A stretch of DNA of 64,000 nt from positions 124,001 to 188,000 of the forward strand of contig NZ_KZ304952.1 of the NCBI RefSeq assembly GCF_002723615.1. Reading direction: 5' to 3'. Below the pieces are notes generated by a model. That model worked only from the letters and a program-made list of their open reading frames with translations, searched no databases and was not told where the DNA came from. This DNA comes from Limimaricola cinnabarinus (lineage in GTDB: Bacteria; Pseudomonadota; Alphaproteobacteria; Rhodobacterales; Rhodobacteraceae). Every line of letters begins with the position of its first letter. Within the stretch, counting starts at the first letter, position 1. Shown one piece after another: positions 27,867 to 37,769 of the stretch. The position numbers and the translations under genes are program-made.

Positions 27867-28577
27867 ATGTTCAAAGCGCTTCGCGCCGCCTTCGGGCTGC
27901 TGACACGCCTGCCGGTGCGCCCGGCCCCGCTCGACCCCGAAGCGGTCTGGGCCTTTCCCCTTGCCGGGCTCGTCGTGGGCGCGATCGCCGCGCTGGTCCA
28001 GGGCGCGGCGCTGGCGCTCGGCCTGCCGGCCGGCCCGGCGGCGGCGCTGGCGCTGACGGTGCTGATCCTGCTGACGGGGGGGCTGCACGAGGACGGGCTG
28101 GCCGATTGCGCCGACGGGCTCTGGGGCGGGTTCGAGCGCGCCGGGCGGCTCGAGATCATGCGCGACAGCCGGGTCGGCAGCTACGGCGTGCTGGCGATCG
28201 GGACGATGCTGCTGATCCGCTGGTCCTGCCTCGTCGTGGCCGGGCCATGGGGTCTCGTGATCGCCGCGGTGCTGAGCCGGGCGACGATGGTCTGGCCGAT
28301 GTCGCGGCTGCCGCATGCGCGCGAGGACGGGCTGGCGCGGCTCTCGGGGCGCCCTTCGGGCCGGGCCATGGCGCTGACGGCCGGGGTGGCGGTGCTGCTC
28401 GTTTTGCCGCTGGCGGGGTGGAGCCTGATCTGGCTCCTGCCCGCCGTGGCGCTGGCCGGGCATTGTGCCGCCATGATCGCGCGCGCCAAGATCGGCGGAC
28501 AGACCGGCGACATCCTCGGCGGCACGCAGCAGCTGGCCGAGATGGCGGCGCTCCTGGTGCTGGCAACGCTGGTCTAG
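27867..28577 (+). CDS. cobS: Adenosylcobinamide-GDP ribazoletransferase (cobalamin synthase)
   Basis: The 236-residue polytopic membrane enzyme joins adenosylcobinamide-GDP and alpha-ribazole in the last steps of cobalamin synthesis. The acidic catalytic motif GGLHEDGLADCADGLWGG is intact, followed by RLEIMRDSRVGSYG. About six to seven hydrophobic helices are visible. The TAG stop overlaps the stop of the convergent FG-GAP gene through a shared CTAG. Confidence 0.93.
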   Translation: MFKALRAAFGLLTRLPVRPAPLDPEAVWAFPLAGLVVGAIAALVQGAALALGLPAGPAAALALTVLILLTGGLHEDGLADCADGLWGGFERAGRLEIMRDSRVGSYGVLAIGTMLLIRWSCLVVAGPWGLVIAAVLSRATMVWPMSRLPHAREDGLARLSGRPSGRAMALTAGVAVLLVLPLAGWSLIWLLPAVALAGHCAAMIARAKIGGQTGDILGGTQQLAEMAALLVLATLV

Positions 28578-29289
28578 CCCGCGCAGTCCAGCGCCGGGGC
28601 AAAGCCGGCCTCGCCCAGAGCGCCGATATCGCGCGCGGCGAGACGGTCGTCCTCGAGCCGCACCGCCATGATCCTGCGCCAGCCCGCATCGGCCAGCACC
28701 CATTCGGGGCCATCGCCGCAATCGCGCAGGCCCCCTGAGATTTCGGGATCGCCGAAGCGGTGATTCGTCAGCCCCTCAAGCGCGGCGAGCTGCATCAGCT
28801 CCCCCGCCTCCAGCCGCCAGACCCGCAGCACGCGCGTCAGATGCGGACGATCGACATAGGCCAGCTCGATCCGACCGTCGCCATCGAGATCGGCAGGCGG
28901 CAGCGGCGCCAGCCAGCGATGGGCCGTGCCGATGAACGGCGTCGCCGCCACCAGCCCGCCGGGGCCATAGACGGCGAGCCGCGCGCCAAGCGCCGCGTCG
29001 GCCTCGACCACCACCGCCTCGCGTGCGCCGTCGCCATCGACATCGGCCAGCCTTGGCGCGGTATCCTCGAAGACCCGGGCTTCGGGCAGGCGGACCCGGT
29101 GCCGCGCGCCCGCCATGGTCGTCATTTCCAGCGCGCCCCATTCCTCGGTCTCGCCGAAGACCCCATGCGCATATCGCGTGGTCGGCTCGGCAAAGCGCGC
29201 CTCGGCCAGCCCCTGTGCATCGAAAAGCCCCTGCGCCCCGGCAGGCCCCGCCAGCGCGGCAAGGCAGGCCAGGACCGGGGCCGCCCGCA

Positions 29290-29290
<1 letters not shown>
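28574..29290 (-). CDS. Secreted FG-GAP/VCBS repeat protein
   Basis: The 238-residue product has a signal peptide (to about GPAGAQ, residue 20). Two calcium-binding FG-GAP-like loops follow: DVDGDGAREAVV (about 83-94) and DLDGDGRIELAY (about 134-145). Such repeats usually form part of a beta-propeller, and two copies suggest a partial one. Function is unknown. Its ATG shares ATGA with the ferredoxin stop, so the two are probably translated together. Confidence 0.75.
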
Positions 29291-29715
<425 letters not shown>

Positions 29716-29800
29716 TCACGGTCCGGCCTTGCGCGCGCCTCGCGCTTTCCGGGGCGGCGCGCAGCGGCTAGGCTCGGGCGACAACGACCGCCGGTGACCG

Positions 29801-30298
29801 ATGTTCCGCCTTCTGATCGCCCTTCCGCTGGCCCTGCCGCTCGCGGCCTGCACCCCCGCGCCGCCGGAGCTGCCCGCCTTCGTGGCGGCCGAGATCGAAA
29901 CCGACGCCCAGGGGCGCTGCTTTGGCTACGACACCACCCCGGCGGTGATCGAGACCGTGCGCGAGCAGATCCGCGAGCCGGGCGACGGCCCCGCGCGCTA
30001 CCGCAGCGTGATGCGCCAGGAGATCCTGCGCGAGCGGCGGGTGGTCAAGTTCCAGACGCTCTGCCCGCCCGAATTCACCCCCGCCTTCGTCGAGACCCTG
30101 CAACGCGCGCTGGTGACGCGGGGGTTTCATCCCGGCCCGGTGACCGGGCAGCTCGACGCGGTGACGCTCGATGCCGTGCAGGCGTTTCAGCGCGGCAGCG
30201 GCGGGCCGGACAGCCCGGTGCTGTCGCTGGCTTCGGCGCAGCGGCTGGGCATCCGCGCGCTGACACCCGATCAGCTCGAGCTGATGAACCGAAGCTGA
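29801..30298 (+). CDS. Peptidoglycan-binding lipoprotein
   Basis: The 165-residue protein has a lipoprotein signal (ALPLAAC, lipidated Cys about 17). A C-terminal PG_binding_1-like domain contains TLQRALVTRGFHPGPVTGQLDAVT in two adjacent blocks and AVQAFQRGSG. It would be anchored in the envelope and touch the cell wall. The middle part (FGYDTTPAVIETVREQI) is shared with Rhodobacterales proteins of unknown role. A terminator follows the stop. Confidence 0.78.
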   Translation: MFRLLIALPLALPLAACTPAPPELPAFVAAEIETDAQGRCFGYDTTPAVIETVREQIREPGDGPARYRSVMRQEILRERRVVKFQTLCPPEFTPAFVETLQRALVTRGFHPGPVTGQLDAVTLDAVQAFQRGSGGPDSPVLSLASAQRLGIRALTPDQLELMNRS

Positions 30299-30304
30299 GA
30301 CGCG

Positions 30305-30330
30305 AAAAGGGCGCCCGAAGGCGCCCTTTT
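30305..30330. terminator. Bidirectional terminator
   Basis: AAAAGGGCGCC (30305-30315) pairs with GGCGCCCTTTT (30320-30330) around CGAA. A-run and T-run on opposite sides let it serve both the lipoprotein gene and the convergent degP. Confidence 0.88.
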
Positions 30331-30353
30331 ATGGCATGCATCCCGAAAAAGGC

Positions 30354-31874
30354 TCACTCGCCCTCTTCGAGCCCCAGCGCCACGAAGCGCGGATCGCCGC
30401 CGCGGCGCACCAGAAGCAGCAGCGACCTGCGACCGGCGTCGCGCGCCTCTTCGACGCGGGCCTCGAAATCGGCGACCGAGGTCACCTTCTGCTGGCCCGC
30501 CTCGGTGATCACGTCACCGGCGACGACGCCCTTCTCGGCGGCGTTCGAAGCGGGGTCCACATCGGTCACCACGAGGCCTTCGGCGCTCTCGGGCAGGTCC
30601 AGCTGCTGGCGCAGCTCGGGCGTCATTTCCGACAGGGTCAGGCCGAAGAGCTCGGTCTCGGCCGCGTCGCCCGATCCCTCGACAGAGGCGGGCACCGCGC
30701 CCTCGGCTTCCTCGCGGCGGCCCAGCGTCACCGCCAGCTCCACCGTCTCGCCGCCGCGCAGCACCTCGACCGGCACCTCTTCGCCCACCGGGGCGCGGCC
30801 GACCATGCGGACCAGTTCGCGGGTGTCGGGCACCTCGTTGCCGTCAAAGCTCAGGATCACGTCGCCGGCCTCCATGCCGGCCTCCATCGCCGGGCCCTCG
30901 GGCACGTCGGTGACAAGCGCGCCGGCCGTCCCCTCGAGCCCTTCGATCGCCTCGACCATGTCGGGGGTCACGTCCTGGATGCGGACGCCGAGCCAGCCGC
31001 GCCGGGTTTCGCCGAACTCCTGCAGCTGGTCGACCACCTCGGTCACCACGTCCGAGGACATGGCAAAGCCGATGCCGATCGAGCCGCCATTGGGCGACAG
31101 GATCGCGGTGTTCACGCCGATCACCTCGCCCGACATGTTGAACAGCGGACCGCCCGAATTGCCGCGGTTGATGGCGGCGTCGGTCTGGATGTAGTCGTCA
31201 TAGGTGCCCGAAAGCGCCCGGCCGCGAGCCGAGACGATGCCGGCAGAGACCGAGAAGCCCTGCCCCAGCGGGTTGCCCATCGCCATGACCCAGTCGCCCA
31301 CGCGCGCGCCCTGCCCGGTGCTGTCGCCGAATTCGACATGCGGCAGATCCTCGCCCTCGACCTTCAAGAGCGCGATGTCGGTCGAGGCGTCGGTGCCCAC
31401 CACCTCGGCTTCGAGCGTCTTGCCCGAGAAGAACTCGATGTTGATCTCGTCGGCGCCCTCGATCACGTGGTTGTTGGTCACCACGTAGCCGTCGGACGAG
31501 ATCACGAAGCCCGAGCCCAGCGCCGAGGAGCGGCGCGGCGCGCTGTCGCCGCGGTCCTGGAATTCGCGGAAGAACTCCTCGAAGGGCGAGCCCTCGGGCA
31601 CGATGCCCTGCGGCCCGGCGGGCGCGGAAACCATGGTCGAGGTGGTGATGTTGACCACCGCCGGGCTCACCTGCTCGGCCAGGTCGGCAAAGGTCAGCGG
31701 GCGCGCGGCGTCGGGCGCGTCGGCGGTGCTCTGCGCTTCGGCATCGGGGGTGACGGCGGTATCCTGGGCGGCGAGCGGGGCCACCTGGCTCAACCCCAGG
31801 GCGGCACCCAGCGCCAGCACCGAAACGGCGCGGGCGGGGATGGCAAGGGACGTGGATCTGATCTTGGCGTTCAC
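30354..31874 (-). CDS. degP: Periplasmic serine protease/chaperone, Do (DegP/DegQ) family
   Basis: The 506-residue protease degrades misfolded envelope proteins. The triad is His136 (NNHVIEG), Asp166 (STDIALLKV) and Ser240 (NRGNSGGPL). Two PDZ domains follow, from about residues 270 and 390 (GWLGVRIQDVTP, ELFGLTLSEMTP). A signal peptide ends at about APLAAQ. The GTG start at 31874 is chosen because AGGAG lies seven bases before it; there is no nearby ATG. It is downstream of hflK-hflC-DUF2065 on the same strand, with a 171-base gap that could hold its own promoter. Confidence 0.93.
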   Translation of the reverse strand: MNAKIRSTSLAIPARAVSVLALGAALGLSQVAPLAAQDTAVTPDAEAQSTADAPDAARPLTFADLAEQVSPAVVNITTSTMVSAPAGPQGIVPEGSPFEEFFREFQDRGDSAPRRSSALGSGFVISSDGYVVTNNHVIEGADEINIEFFSGKTLEAEVVGTDASTDIALLKVEGEDLPHVEFGDSTGQGARVGDWVMAMGNPLGQGFSVSAGIVSARGRALSGTYDDYIQTDAAINRGNSGGPLFNMSGEVIGVNTAILSPNGGSIGIGFAMSSDVVTEVVDQLQEFGETRRGWLGVRIQDVTPDMVEAIEGLEGTAGALVTDVPEGPAMEAGMEAGDVILSFDGNEVPDTRELVRMVGRAPVGEEVPVEVLRGGETVELAVTLGRREEAEGAVPASVEGSGDAAETELFGLTLSEMTPELRQQLDLPESAEGLVVTDVDPASNAAEKGVVAGDVITEAGQQKVTSVADFEARVEEARDAGRRSLLLLVRRGGDPRFVALGLEEGE

Positions 31875-32045
31875 GGGCACACTCCTGTTTCGTCCTGTGC
31901 ATCGAAGTTGCCCCAAGGGGGGCCGCTTCGGTCGGCGCAGACCATCAACCTAAGAGGCACGGGAAGCAACTCAACCCCCCGTCGCGCTCCGTCAAAGCGG
32001 TGTGACGGGCTGTAACATGGGGCGGCGGCGCAGGGGCCCGCCCCC

Positions 32046-32240
32046 TCAAAGCGTGGTCAGCCGCGCCATCCACAACAGCGCCACGCCGAGCGCCAGCGTG
32101 ACGAGCCCCGCCATCCGCCGCTGCTCGGGCGGCATGGATTTCAGCGTTTCGAGCATCCTCACAAGCAGCGAAGGGGCCAGCGCCCAGGCCAGCCCCTCCA
32201 CCACGAGCACCAGGCCGAGGCCCAGCAGGATCGGCGTCAC
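32046..32240 (-). CDS. DUF2065 (YjeT-like) small membrane protein
   Basis: The 64-residue protein has two hydrophobic helices with a short basic loop containing the family core MPPEQRRMAGL. The GTG start at 32240 shares GTGA with the hflC stop, so it is translationally coupled to the FtsH modulators. This adjacency is common in proteobacteria. Function is unknown. Confidence 0.85.
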   Translation of the reverse strand: MTPILLGLGLVLVVEGLAWALAPSLLVRMLETLKSMPPEQRRMAGLVTLALGVALLWMARLTTL

Positions 32241-33376
32241 TGCACGCTCACCGCATCATCCTCGGGCAGGGTCACCCGCGGCGTCAGCGTATCGGCCTGG
32301 CTTTCGGCCGCGGCCTCGGCATCGGCCTGCGCGTCGATCTCGCCCTCTTCGGTCGAGAAGACGACGGCGCCGTCCTCGCCCTGGCGCACCTGCAGGCTGT
32401 CGAGCCGGATGACGCCGGCATCGGCCGCGCCGGAGGCGGGCTCTTGCTCGATCCCGCCATCGAGCGGGCCGCGCTCGCGCGCAGGCGCGGGCACCACGCC
32501 CTCGGGCAGGTCGTCATTGTAGAGGTAGTCGAAGAAGGCGCTGTCGGGGGTCAGCACCATGGTCGAGTTCGAGCCCTGCAGCGCCCGCTCATAGGCCTGC
32601 AGCGAGCGGTAGAAGTCGAAGAACTCGGCATCGGCGCTGTAGGCGCCCGCGAAGATCGCGTTGGCCTCGGCGTCGGCCTCGCCTCGGGTCACCTGCGCCT
32701 CGCGCTCGGCTTCCGACAGGGTCTCGATCACGGTCCGGTCGGCCAGAGCGCGCACCCGCTGCGCGGCTTCGTTGCCGCGGGCGATCTCGTCGGCGGCCTC
32801 GCGCTCGCGCTCGGCCCGCATCCGGGCGAAGGTCGCGTCGAGGTTCTGGCTCGGCAGGTTGGTCTGCTTGAGCCGCACGTCGACCACGTCGATCCCGAGG
32901 CCCTGCGCCGAGCGCTGCGCCTGCTCGCGGATCCGGTTCATCAGCGTCCGGCGGTCCGAGGAGAGGATCGTGTCGGAGGTCACCTGGTCGGCACCGAGCA
33001 CTTCGCGGATCTGGGCGTTGAGGATCGACGAAAGCCGGTCCTCGGCGGCGCGCACGCCGCCCACGCCGACGGCCTGGCGGAACTGCACCACGTCGGCGAT
33101 GCGGTAGCGCGCGAAGGCGTCGACCACGAGGCGGCGGTCGTCCGAGGGCGTCACCTCGATCGTGTCGGTGTCGAGCGACAGGATCCGGTCGTCATAGGTC
33201 ACGACCTCCTGGATCAGCGGGATCTTGAGCCCGAGGCCGGGCTCTTCCTTGACCTGGCGGATCTGGCCGAACTGCAGCACCAGCGCCTTTTCGCGTTCGT
33301 CCACCACGTAGATCGAGGAGAGGATCACCGCCACGGCGACGACCAGGGCGGGAAGCAGGAATGCGGTCTTTTTCAT
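32237..33376 (-). CDS. hflC: FtsH protease modulator HflC
   Basis: The 379-residue SPFH protein has one N-terminal membrane helix (LLPALVVAVAVILSSIYVV) and a periplasmic band-7 domain (DEREKALVLQFGQIRQVKEE). A long helix rich in Glu/Arg/Ala follows and then an acidic C-terminal tail of about 80 residues. With HflK it builds a cage around FtsH that limits membrane-protein degradation. The tail makes it longer than the ~330 residues of E. coli HflC. The start is one base from the hflK stop. Confidence 0.94.
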   Translation of the reverse strand: MKKTAFLLPALVVAVAVILSSIYVVDEREKALVLQFGQIRQVKEEPGLGLKIPLIQEVVTYDDRILSLDTDTIEVTPSDDRRLVVDAFARYRIADVVQFRQAVGVGGVRAAEDRLSSILNAQIREVLGADQVTSDTILSSDRRTLMNRIREQAQRSAQGLGIDVVDVRLKQTNLPSQNLDATFARMRAEREREAADEIARGNEAAQRVRALADRTVIETLSEAEREAQVTRGEADAEANAIFAGAYSADAEFFDFYRSLQAYERALQGSNSTMVLTPDSAFFDYLYNDDLPEGVVPAPARERGPLDGGIEQEPASGAADAGVIRLDSLQVRQGEDGAVVFSTEEGEIDAQADAEAAAESQADTLTPRVTLPEDDAVSVQ

Positions 33377-33377
33377 C

Positions 33378-34574
33378 TCAGTTCCCCTGCCCGTCGGTGG
33401 TGGAGGACGCGGCCGCGCCCTGCTGGCTGTTGCCCGAACGCTGGCCCAGCTCGTTCAGCGGCAGGAACGGCACGATGCCGGTGCCGCCGCCCTGCCCGCC
33501 ATTCGCGATCGCGGGGTCGAGCACCATCTTGTCGACATCGCCCAGAACCCGCTCCATCGATTCGAGATAGAGCCTGCGGCGCGTGACCTCGGGCGCCTGG
33601 GCGTATTCGTCCTGCACCGCCGAGAAGCGGCTGGCCTGACCCAGCGCGTCGTTGATGGTCTGGGCGCGGTAGCCCTCGGCCTGCTCGACGGTCTGCGCGG
33701 CTTCACCGCGCGCCTCGGCGAGAACGCGGTTGGCATAGGCGTCGGCCTGGCGCTGCAGGCGGTCGCGCTCCTGCTCGGCGGCCTGCACGTCGCGGAAGGC
33801 GTCGATCACCTCCGAGGGCGGATCGGCGCGGTCGAGGTTGACCCGGACCACGTTGATGCCGCTCTCATAGGCGTCGAGCGTCGCCTGGATCGACTCCATC
33901 GCCGTGTCGGCGATGAGCCCGCGGTCGCGGTTGAGGATCGGGGCGAGGTTCGAGGCGGCGATGATCTCGCGCATCACCGATTCCGACACCGCCTGCACGG
34001 TGAGCTGCGGATCGCGGATGTTGAACAGGAATTTCGCCGGGTCGGAGACGTTCCAGACCACCTGGAAGCCGATATCGACGATATTGGCGTCGGTGGTGAG
34101 CATCAGCCCGTCATTGTCGCGCCCGATGCCGATGTTCTCGGTCCGCTCGGAGGTGACGTTGACGACCTCATGCGTGACCAGCGGCCAGGGCGCGAAGTTC
34201 AGACCCGGGCTGCCGGTGGAGGAGTAGGAGCCGAGGAACAGCTCGACCGACTGCTCTTCGGGCCGCACGGTGTAGAAGGACATCACGCCCCACAGCACCA
34301 GCGCGCCCGCCGCCACGAGGCCGATGGTGCCGCGCGACATGCGAAAGCCCGGCCCGCCATTGCCGCCCGACCCGGTGCCGCGGTTGTTGCCGCCGCCGCC
34401 CATGAGCACGCGAAGCTGCTCGCGGCCCTTGTTCATCAGCTCGTCGATCTGCGGGCTCTCGCCGGGCCTGCGCGGCCTTTGCGGGCCGCCGGGCCGCCTG
34501 TCGTCATCCCCGCCGCCGGTGGGCCCGCGCCCGCCGCCGCCGCCGCCCCAGGGGCCGCCGTTGTTTCCAGCCAT
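33378..34574 (-). CDS. hflK: FtsH protease modulator HflK
   Basis: The 398-residue partner of HflC has a Gly/Arg-rich cytoplasmic N-terminus (about 85 residues, NGGPWGGGGGGRGP), one membrane helix (GLVAAGALVLWGVMSFYTV), an SPFH domain (VRPEEQSVELFLGSY) and a helical C-terminal region. It heads the hflK-hflC-DUF2065 unit. The length is close to E. coli HflK (419). Confidence 0.94.
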   Translation of the reverse strand: MAGNNGGPWGGGGGGRGPTGGGDDDRRPGGPQRPRRPGESPQIDELMNKGREQLRVLMGGGGNNRGTGSGGNGGPGFRMSRGTIGLVAAGALVLWGVMSFYTVRPEEQSVELFLGSYSSTGSPGLNFAPWPLVTHEVVNVTSERTENIGIGRDNDGLMLTTDANIVDIGFQVVWNVSDPAKFLFNIRDPQLTVQAVSESVMREIIAASNLAPILNRDRGLIADTAMESIQATLDAYESGINVVRVNLDRADPPSEVIDAFRDVQAAEQERDRLQRQADAYANRVLAEARGEAAQTVEQAEGYRAQTINDALGQASRFSAVQDEYAQAPEVTRRRLYLESMERVLGDVDKMVLDPAIANGGQGGGTGIVPFLPLNELGQRSGNSQQGAAASSTTDGQGN

Positions 34575-34654
34575 GAAGCCACTGTTCCCTTGTTGGTTTC
34601 CCCCGTGCCGGTTTCACCCGCCACGTGTCGCATGTGTGGGCTGACGCCCGCTAT

Positions 34655-36100
34655 TCAAGAACGCCGCACCGGCTCGCGCATGGTGACGATCTCCTCGGCC
34701 ATGGTCGGATGCACCGCCACGGTCCGGTCGAAATCCTCTTTCGTCGCACCCATCTTGACCGCGATGCCCGCCAGCTGGATCAGCTCGCCCGCCTCGGGTG
34801 CGACGATATGACAGCCGAGAACCCTGCGGGTTTCGATCGAGACGATCAGCTTCATCAGCACCCGGTCGTTCGATCCGGCGAAGGAGGAGCGCATCGGCTT
34901 GAACGACGAGCAATAGACCTCGACCGGCTCGATCTCGCGCGCCGCCTCCTCGGTCAGGCCGATGGTGCCGAGCTCGGGCTGGGTGAAGACCGCCGAGGGG
35001 ATCAGCGCGTGATCCACCGGGGTCGGGTTGCCCTTGAACACCGTCTCGACGAACTGCATCCCCTCGCGGATCGCCACGGGGGTGAGGTTCACCCGGTCGG
35101 TCACGTCGCCGATGGCATAGATCGAGGGGCAGGCCGTCTGGCTGTACTTGTCGACCTCGATCGCACCGCCGCGGGCAAGCTTGACCCCGGCCTCTTCCAG
35201 CCCGAGCCCTTCGGTATTGGGCTTGCGGCCGGTGGCGAAGAACACGGCGTCATAGACCGCCTCGTCGCCATTGGTCGCCTTGACCCAGACCGGCCCCTTG
35301 GTGCCGCGCTCGGCCTCGGGCAGGCTGGCGCCCGCGCCGGCGGCGTCGGAATTGGTGCCGTGCTGGCGCGCCGGGTCGCCCGCCTCGGCCTCGGGGCACA
35401 TCTCGACCACGTTGGTCCCCAGATGCAGGTCGATGCCGCGCTCGCGCATCGAATCCGCGATCAGCCCGCGCGCCTCGTCGTCGAAGCCGCGCAGGATCTG
35501 CGCGCCGCGATAGAACTGCGTCACCTTCACGCCCAGACCGTGCAGGATGTTGGCGAATTCGCAGGCGATGTAGCCGCCGCCGACGATCAGGATCGATTTC
35601 GGCAGGGTCTCAAGATCGAAGATGTCGTCCGAGACCATGCCCAGATGCGCGTTCTTCATGTCGGGGCGCACCGGCCGGCCGCCGGTCGCCACGAGGATGT
35701 GCTTCGCGGTCTTGCGGCTGCCATCGGCCAGCTCGACCGTGTGCGGATCGACGACCTTGGCGCGCGCGTCGAACATCTCCACGCCGGAGCCGTCGAGCAG
35801 GCGGCGATAGACGCCTTCGAGACGGTCGAGCTCGGCATGCAGCTTCTCGCGGAAGGGCACCCAGTCGAACCGGCCCTCGCCGATCTCCCAGCCATAGGCG
35901 CGCGCCTCGTCGAGCACCTCGCCATAGCCCGAGGCATAGACCATGAGCTTTTTGGGAACGCAGCCGCGGATCACGCAGGTGCCGCCCATGCGGCTCTCCT
36001 CGGCCAGCGCCACGCTTGCCCCGGTGGCGGCGGCGGTGCGCGCGGCGCGCACCCCGCCCGAGCCGCCGCCGATCACGAAGAGATCATAGTCGAATGCCAT
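34655..36100 (-). CDS. gor: Glutathione-disulfide reductase
   Basis: The 481-residue FAD enzyme reduces glutathione disulfide with NADPH. FAD binding is GGGSGGVRAAR; the redox disulfide is Cys42/Cys47 in GGTCVIRGCVPKK; NADPH binding is VGGGYIACEFA; the C-terminal catalytic pair lies in VHPTMAEE. Residues about 235-268, Gly/Ala/Glu-rich (EAGDPARQHGTNSDA), form an extra loop in the NADPH domain compared with the usual ~450-residue enzyme. It starts 13 bases after the rpiA stop, with AGGAC overlapping that stop. Confidence 0.93.
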   Translation of the reverse strand: MAFDYDLFVIGGGSGGVRAARTAAATGASVALAEESRMGGTCVIRGCVPKKLMVYASGYGEVLDEARAYGWEIGEGRFDWVPFREKLHAELDRLEGVYRRLLDGSGVEMFDARAKVVDPHTVELADGSRKTAKHILVATGGRPVRPDMKNAHLGMVSDDIFDLETLPKSILIVGGGYIACEFANILHGLGVKVTQFYRGAQILRGFDDEARGLIADSMRERGIDLHLGTNVVEMCPEAEAGDPARQHGTNSDAAGAGASLPEAERGTKGPVWVKATNGDEAVYDAVFFATGRKPNTEGLGLEEAGVKLARGGAIEVDKYSQTACPSIYAIGDVTDRVNLTPVAIREGMQFVETVFKGNPTPVDHALIPSAVFTQPELGTIGLTEEAAREIEPVEVYCSSFKPMRSSFAGSNDRVLMKLIVSIETRRVLGCHIVAPEAGELIQLAGIAVKMGATKEDFDRTVAVHPTMAEEIVTMREPVRRS

Positions 36101-36113
36101 AAGTCGGTCTGTC

Positions 36114-36899
36114 CTAGTCGGAAATGTCGGTGAAGATGTTGTCGGAGGCGAGGAAGTCGAACTGCGTCTCCTCGGCCTCTCCGTGCAGATCGTAGCTCTC
36201 GACGCGCCCGTCGCCATGCCCGATCACCAGCGCGTCGCAGATATCGACGAAGAGCCCGTTCTCGACCACGCCCGCGATCTGGTTGAGCGCGAGGCCGAGC
36301 TGGCGCGCATTGCCGATCCGGTTGAGATGCAGGTCGAGGATGTGGTTGTCCTCGTCGGTGCGCACCGCCTCGCCGTCCTTCATGCGCAGCGTCACCTCGC
36401 GCCCCAGCACGTCGAGCCCGACCAGCGTCTCCTCGACCAGAACCTTGGTCGCCTGCCAGCCGAAGGGGATGATCTCGACCGGCAGGGGAAAGGCGCCCAG
36501 CGTCTCGACCCGCTTGGCCGCATCGGCGATGACGACCATCCGGTCGGAGGCCGTCGCCACGATCTTTTCGTGCAAGAGCGCCGCGCCGCCACCCTTGATG
36601 AGGTTCAGCTCGCCATCGACCTCGTCGGCGCCGTCGATGGTCAGGTCGAGCCAGCCCGCCTCTTCGAGCGTGACCACCTCGATCCCCAGCTCGCGCGCCA
36701 GATCGGCGGTGCGGCGCGAGGTCGGCACGGCGCGAAAGCGCAGGCCTTCGTCGCGCACCATCTCTCCGAGGCAGCGCACCAGCCATTCGGCGGTCGAGCC
36801 GGTGCCAAGGCCGACGCGCATGCCGTCCTCGACGAGGCGGCTCGCCTGCTTGGCGGCGACGAACTTCGCCTTTTCAACGGGTGACAATGTTTTGGCCAT
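36114..36899 (-). CDS. rpiA: Ribose-5-phosphate isomerase A
   Basis: The 261-residue enzyme interconverts ribose-5-phosphate and ribulose-5-phosphate. The signatures GLGTGSTAEW, TIDGADEVDGELNLIKGGGAALLHEK (two adjacent blocks) and the catalytic Asp/Glu/Lys residues are present. A C-terminal extension (GDGRVESYDLHGEAEE) adds about 25 residues to the usual length. GAGGAGG precedes the ATG. It forms a unit with gor, linking pentose phosphates and redox balance. Confidence 0.95.
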   Translation of the reverse strand: MAKTLSPVEKAKFVAAKQASRLVEDGMRVGLGTGSTAEWLVRCLGEMVRDEGLRFRAVPTSRRTADLARELGIEVVTLEEAGWLDLTIDGADEVDGELNLIKGGGAALLHEKIVATASDRMVVIADAAKRVETLGAFPLPVEIIPFGWQATKVLVEETLVGLDVLGREVTLRMKDGEAVRTDEDNHILDLHLNRIGNARQLGLALNQIAGVVENGLFVDICDALVIGHGDGRVESYDLHGEAEETQFDFLASDNIFTDISD

Positions 36900-37027
36900 C
36901 GGGCGCCTCCTCGCGGGTCTTCCCCCAGTTATGGGCCCGGTTATAGGAAAGAAGCCGCCCGCCTGCGAGGGGCAATCGACCCCCGCCGCGCCGCGCGCCG
37001 GGCCGGCTTTCGAAGCAGGAGACGGGA

Positions 37028-37633
37028 TCAGGCGTCCCAGTCGCGCAGCCGCGCGACATAGCGCGCCATGGTGTCGATCTCGAGATTGATCGAGCGGCCC
37101 TGCGCGATCTCGCCCCAGTTCGTCACCTCGCGGGTGTGCGGGATCAGGTTGATGCCGAACTCCGCGCCCTCCACTTCGTTGACGGTGAGCGAGGTGCCGT
37201 TGAGCGCGACCGAGCCCTTGGGCGCGATGAACTTCGCCAGCGCGTCAGGCGCGCGAAGCCGCACCCGCAGGCTGTCGCCCTCGGCCTGGGTCGAGACCAC
37301 CTCGGCCACACCGTCCACATGCCCCGAGACGATATGCCCGCCCAGCTCGTCGCCGACCTTGAGCGCGCGCTCGAGGTTGAGCCGCTTGCCCACATGCCAG
37401 CCGTCGCGGCCGATCGCGGTGCGCTCCACCGTCTCGGCCGAGATCTGCACGTCGAACCAGTTGCGCGGGCTCTGGCCCAGCGCCACCACCGTCAGGCAGA
37501 CGCCGTCGCAGGCGATCGAGGCGCCGATATCGATGGTGTCGGGGTCGTAGCCCGTCGCGATGCGGGCGCGCAGATCGCCCTCCTGCACCACGTCGAGAAT
37601 CTCTCCGACGTCGGTGATGATGCCTGTGAACAT
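37028..37633 (-). CDS. ribE: Riboflavin synthase, alpha chain
   Basis: The 201-residue enzyme dismutates two lumazines to riboflavin. It has two lumazine-binding repeats: MFTGIITDVGEI...GVCLTVVALG and HIVSGHVDGVAEV...GTSLTVNEVEG. ATG 37633 has an AGGAG site and is the invariant family start. It lies on the same strand as ribD-nrdR, but three capsule genes in the opposite orientation separate them by 4.8 kb. No FMN riboswitch is seen upstream. Confidence 0.95.
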   Translation of the reverse strand: MFTGIITDVGEILDVVQEGDLRARIATGYDPDTIDIGASIACDGVCLTVVALGQSPRNWFDVQISAETVERTAIGRDGWHVGKRLNLERALKVGDELGGHIVSGHVDGVAEVVSTQAEGDSLRVRLRAPDALAKFIAPKGSVALNGTSLTVNEVEGAEFGINLIPHTREVTNWGEIAQGRSINLEIDTMARYVARLRDWDA

Positions 37634-37769
37634 GGGTGCGCTCCTGTCTTGCCCGCCAAGACCTAGAGACGCCGGGCCCGCCATACAATACCGCGCCCTT
37701 CCCCGCGCCACCGCCGCGCCATAAAAGGGCCAGACGCCTTTGCGAAACGAAAGGGATCGCCCCGTCACA

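Noticed and set aside
37634-37769. FMN riboswitch upstream of ribE.
   Set aside because: The upstream region lacks the conserved RFN stems; only ribE's ribosome site and the kpsS leader are there.
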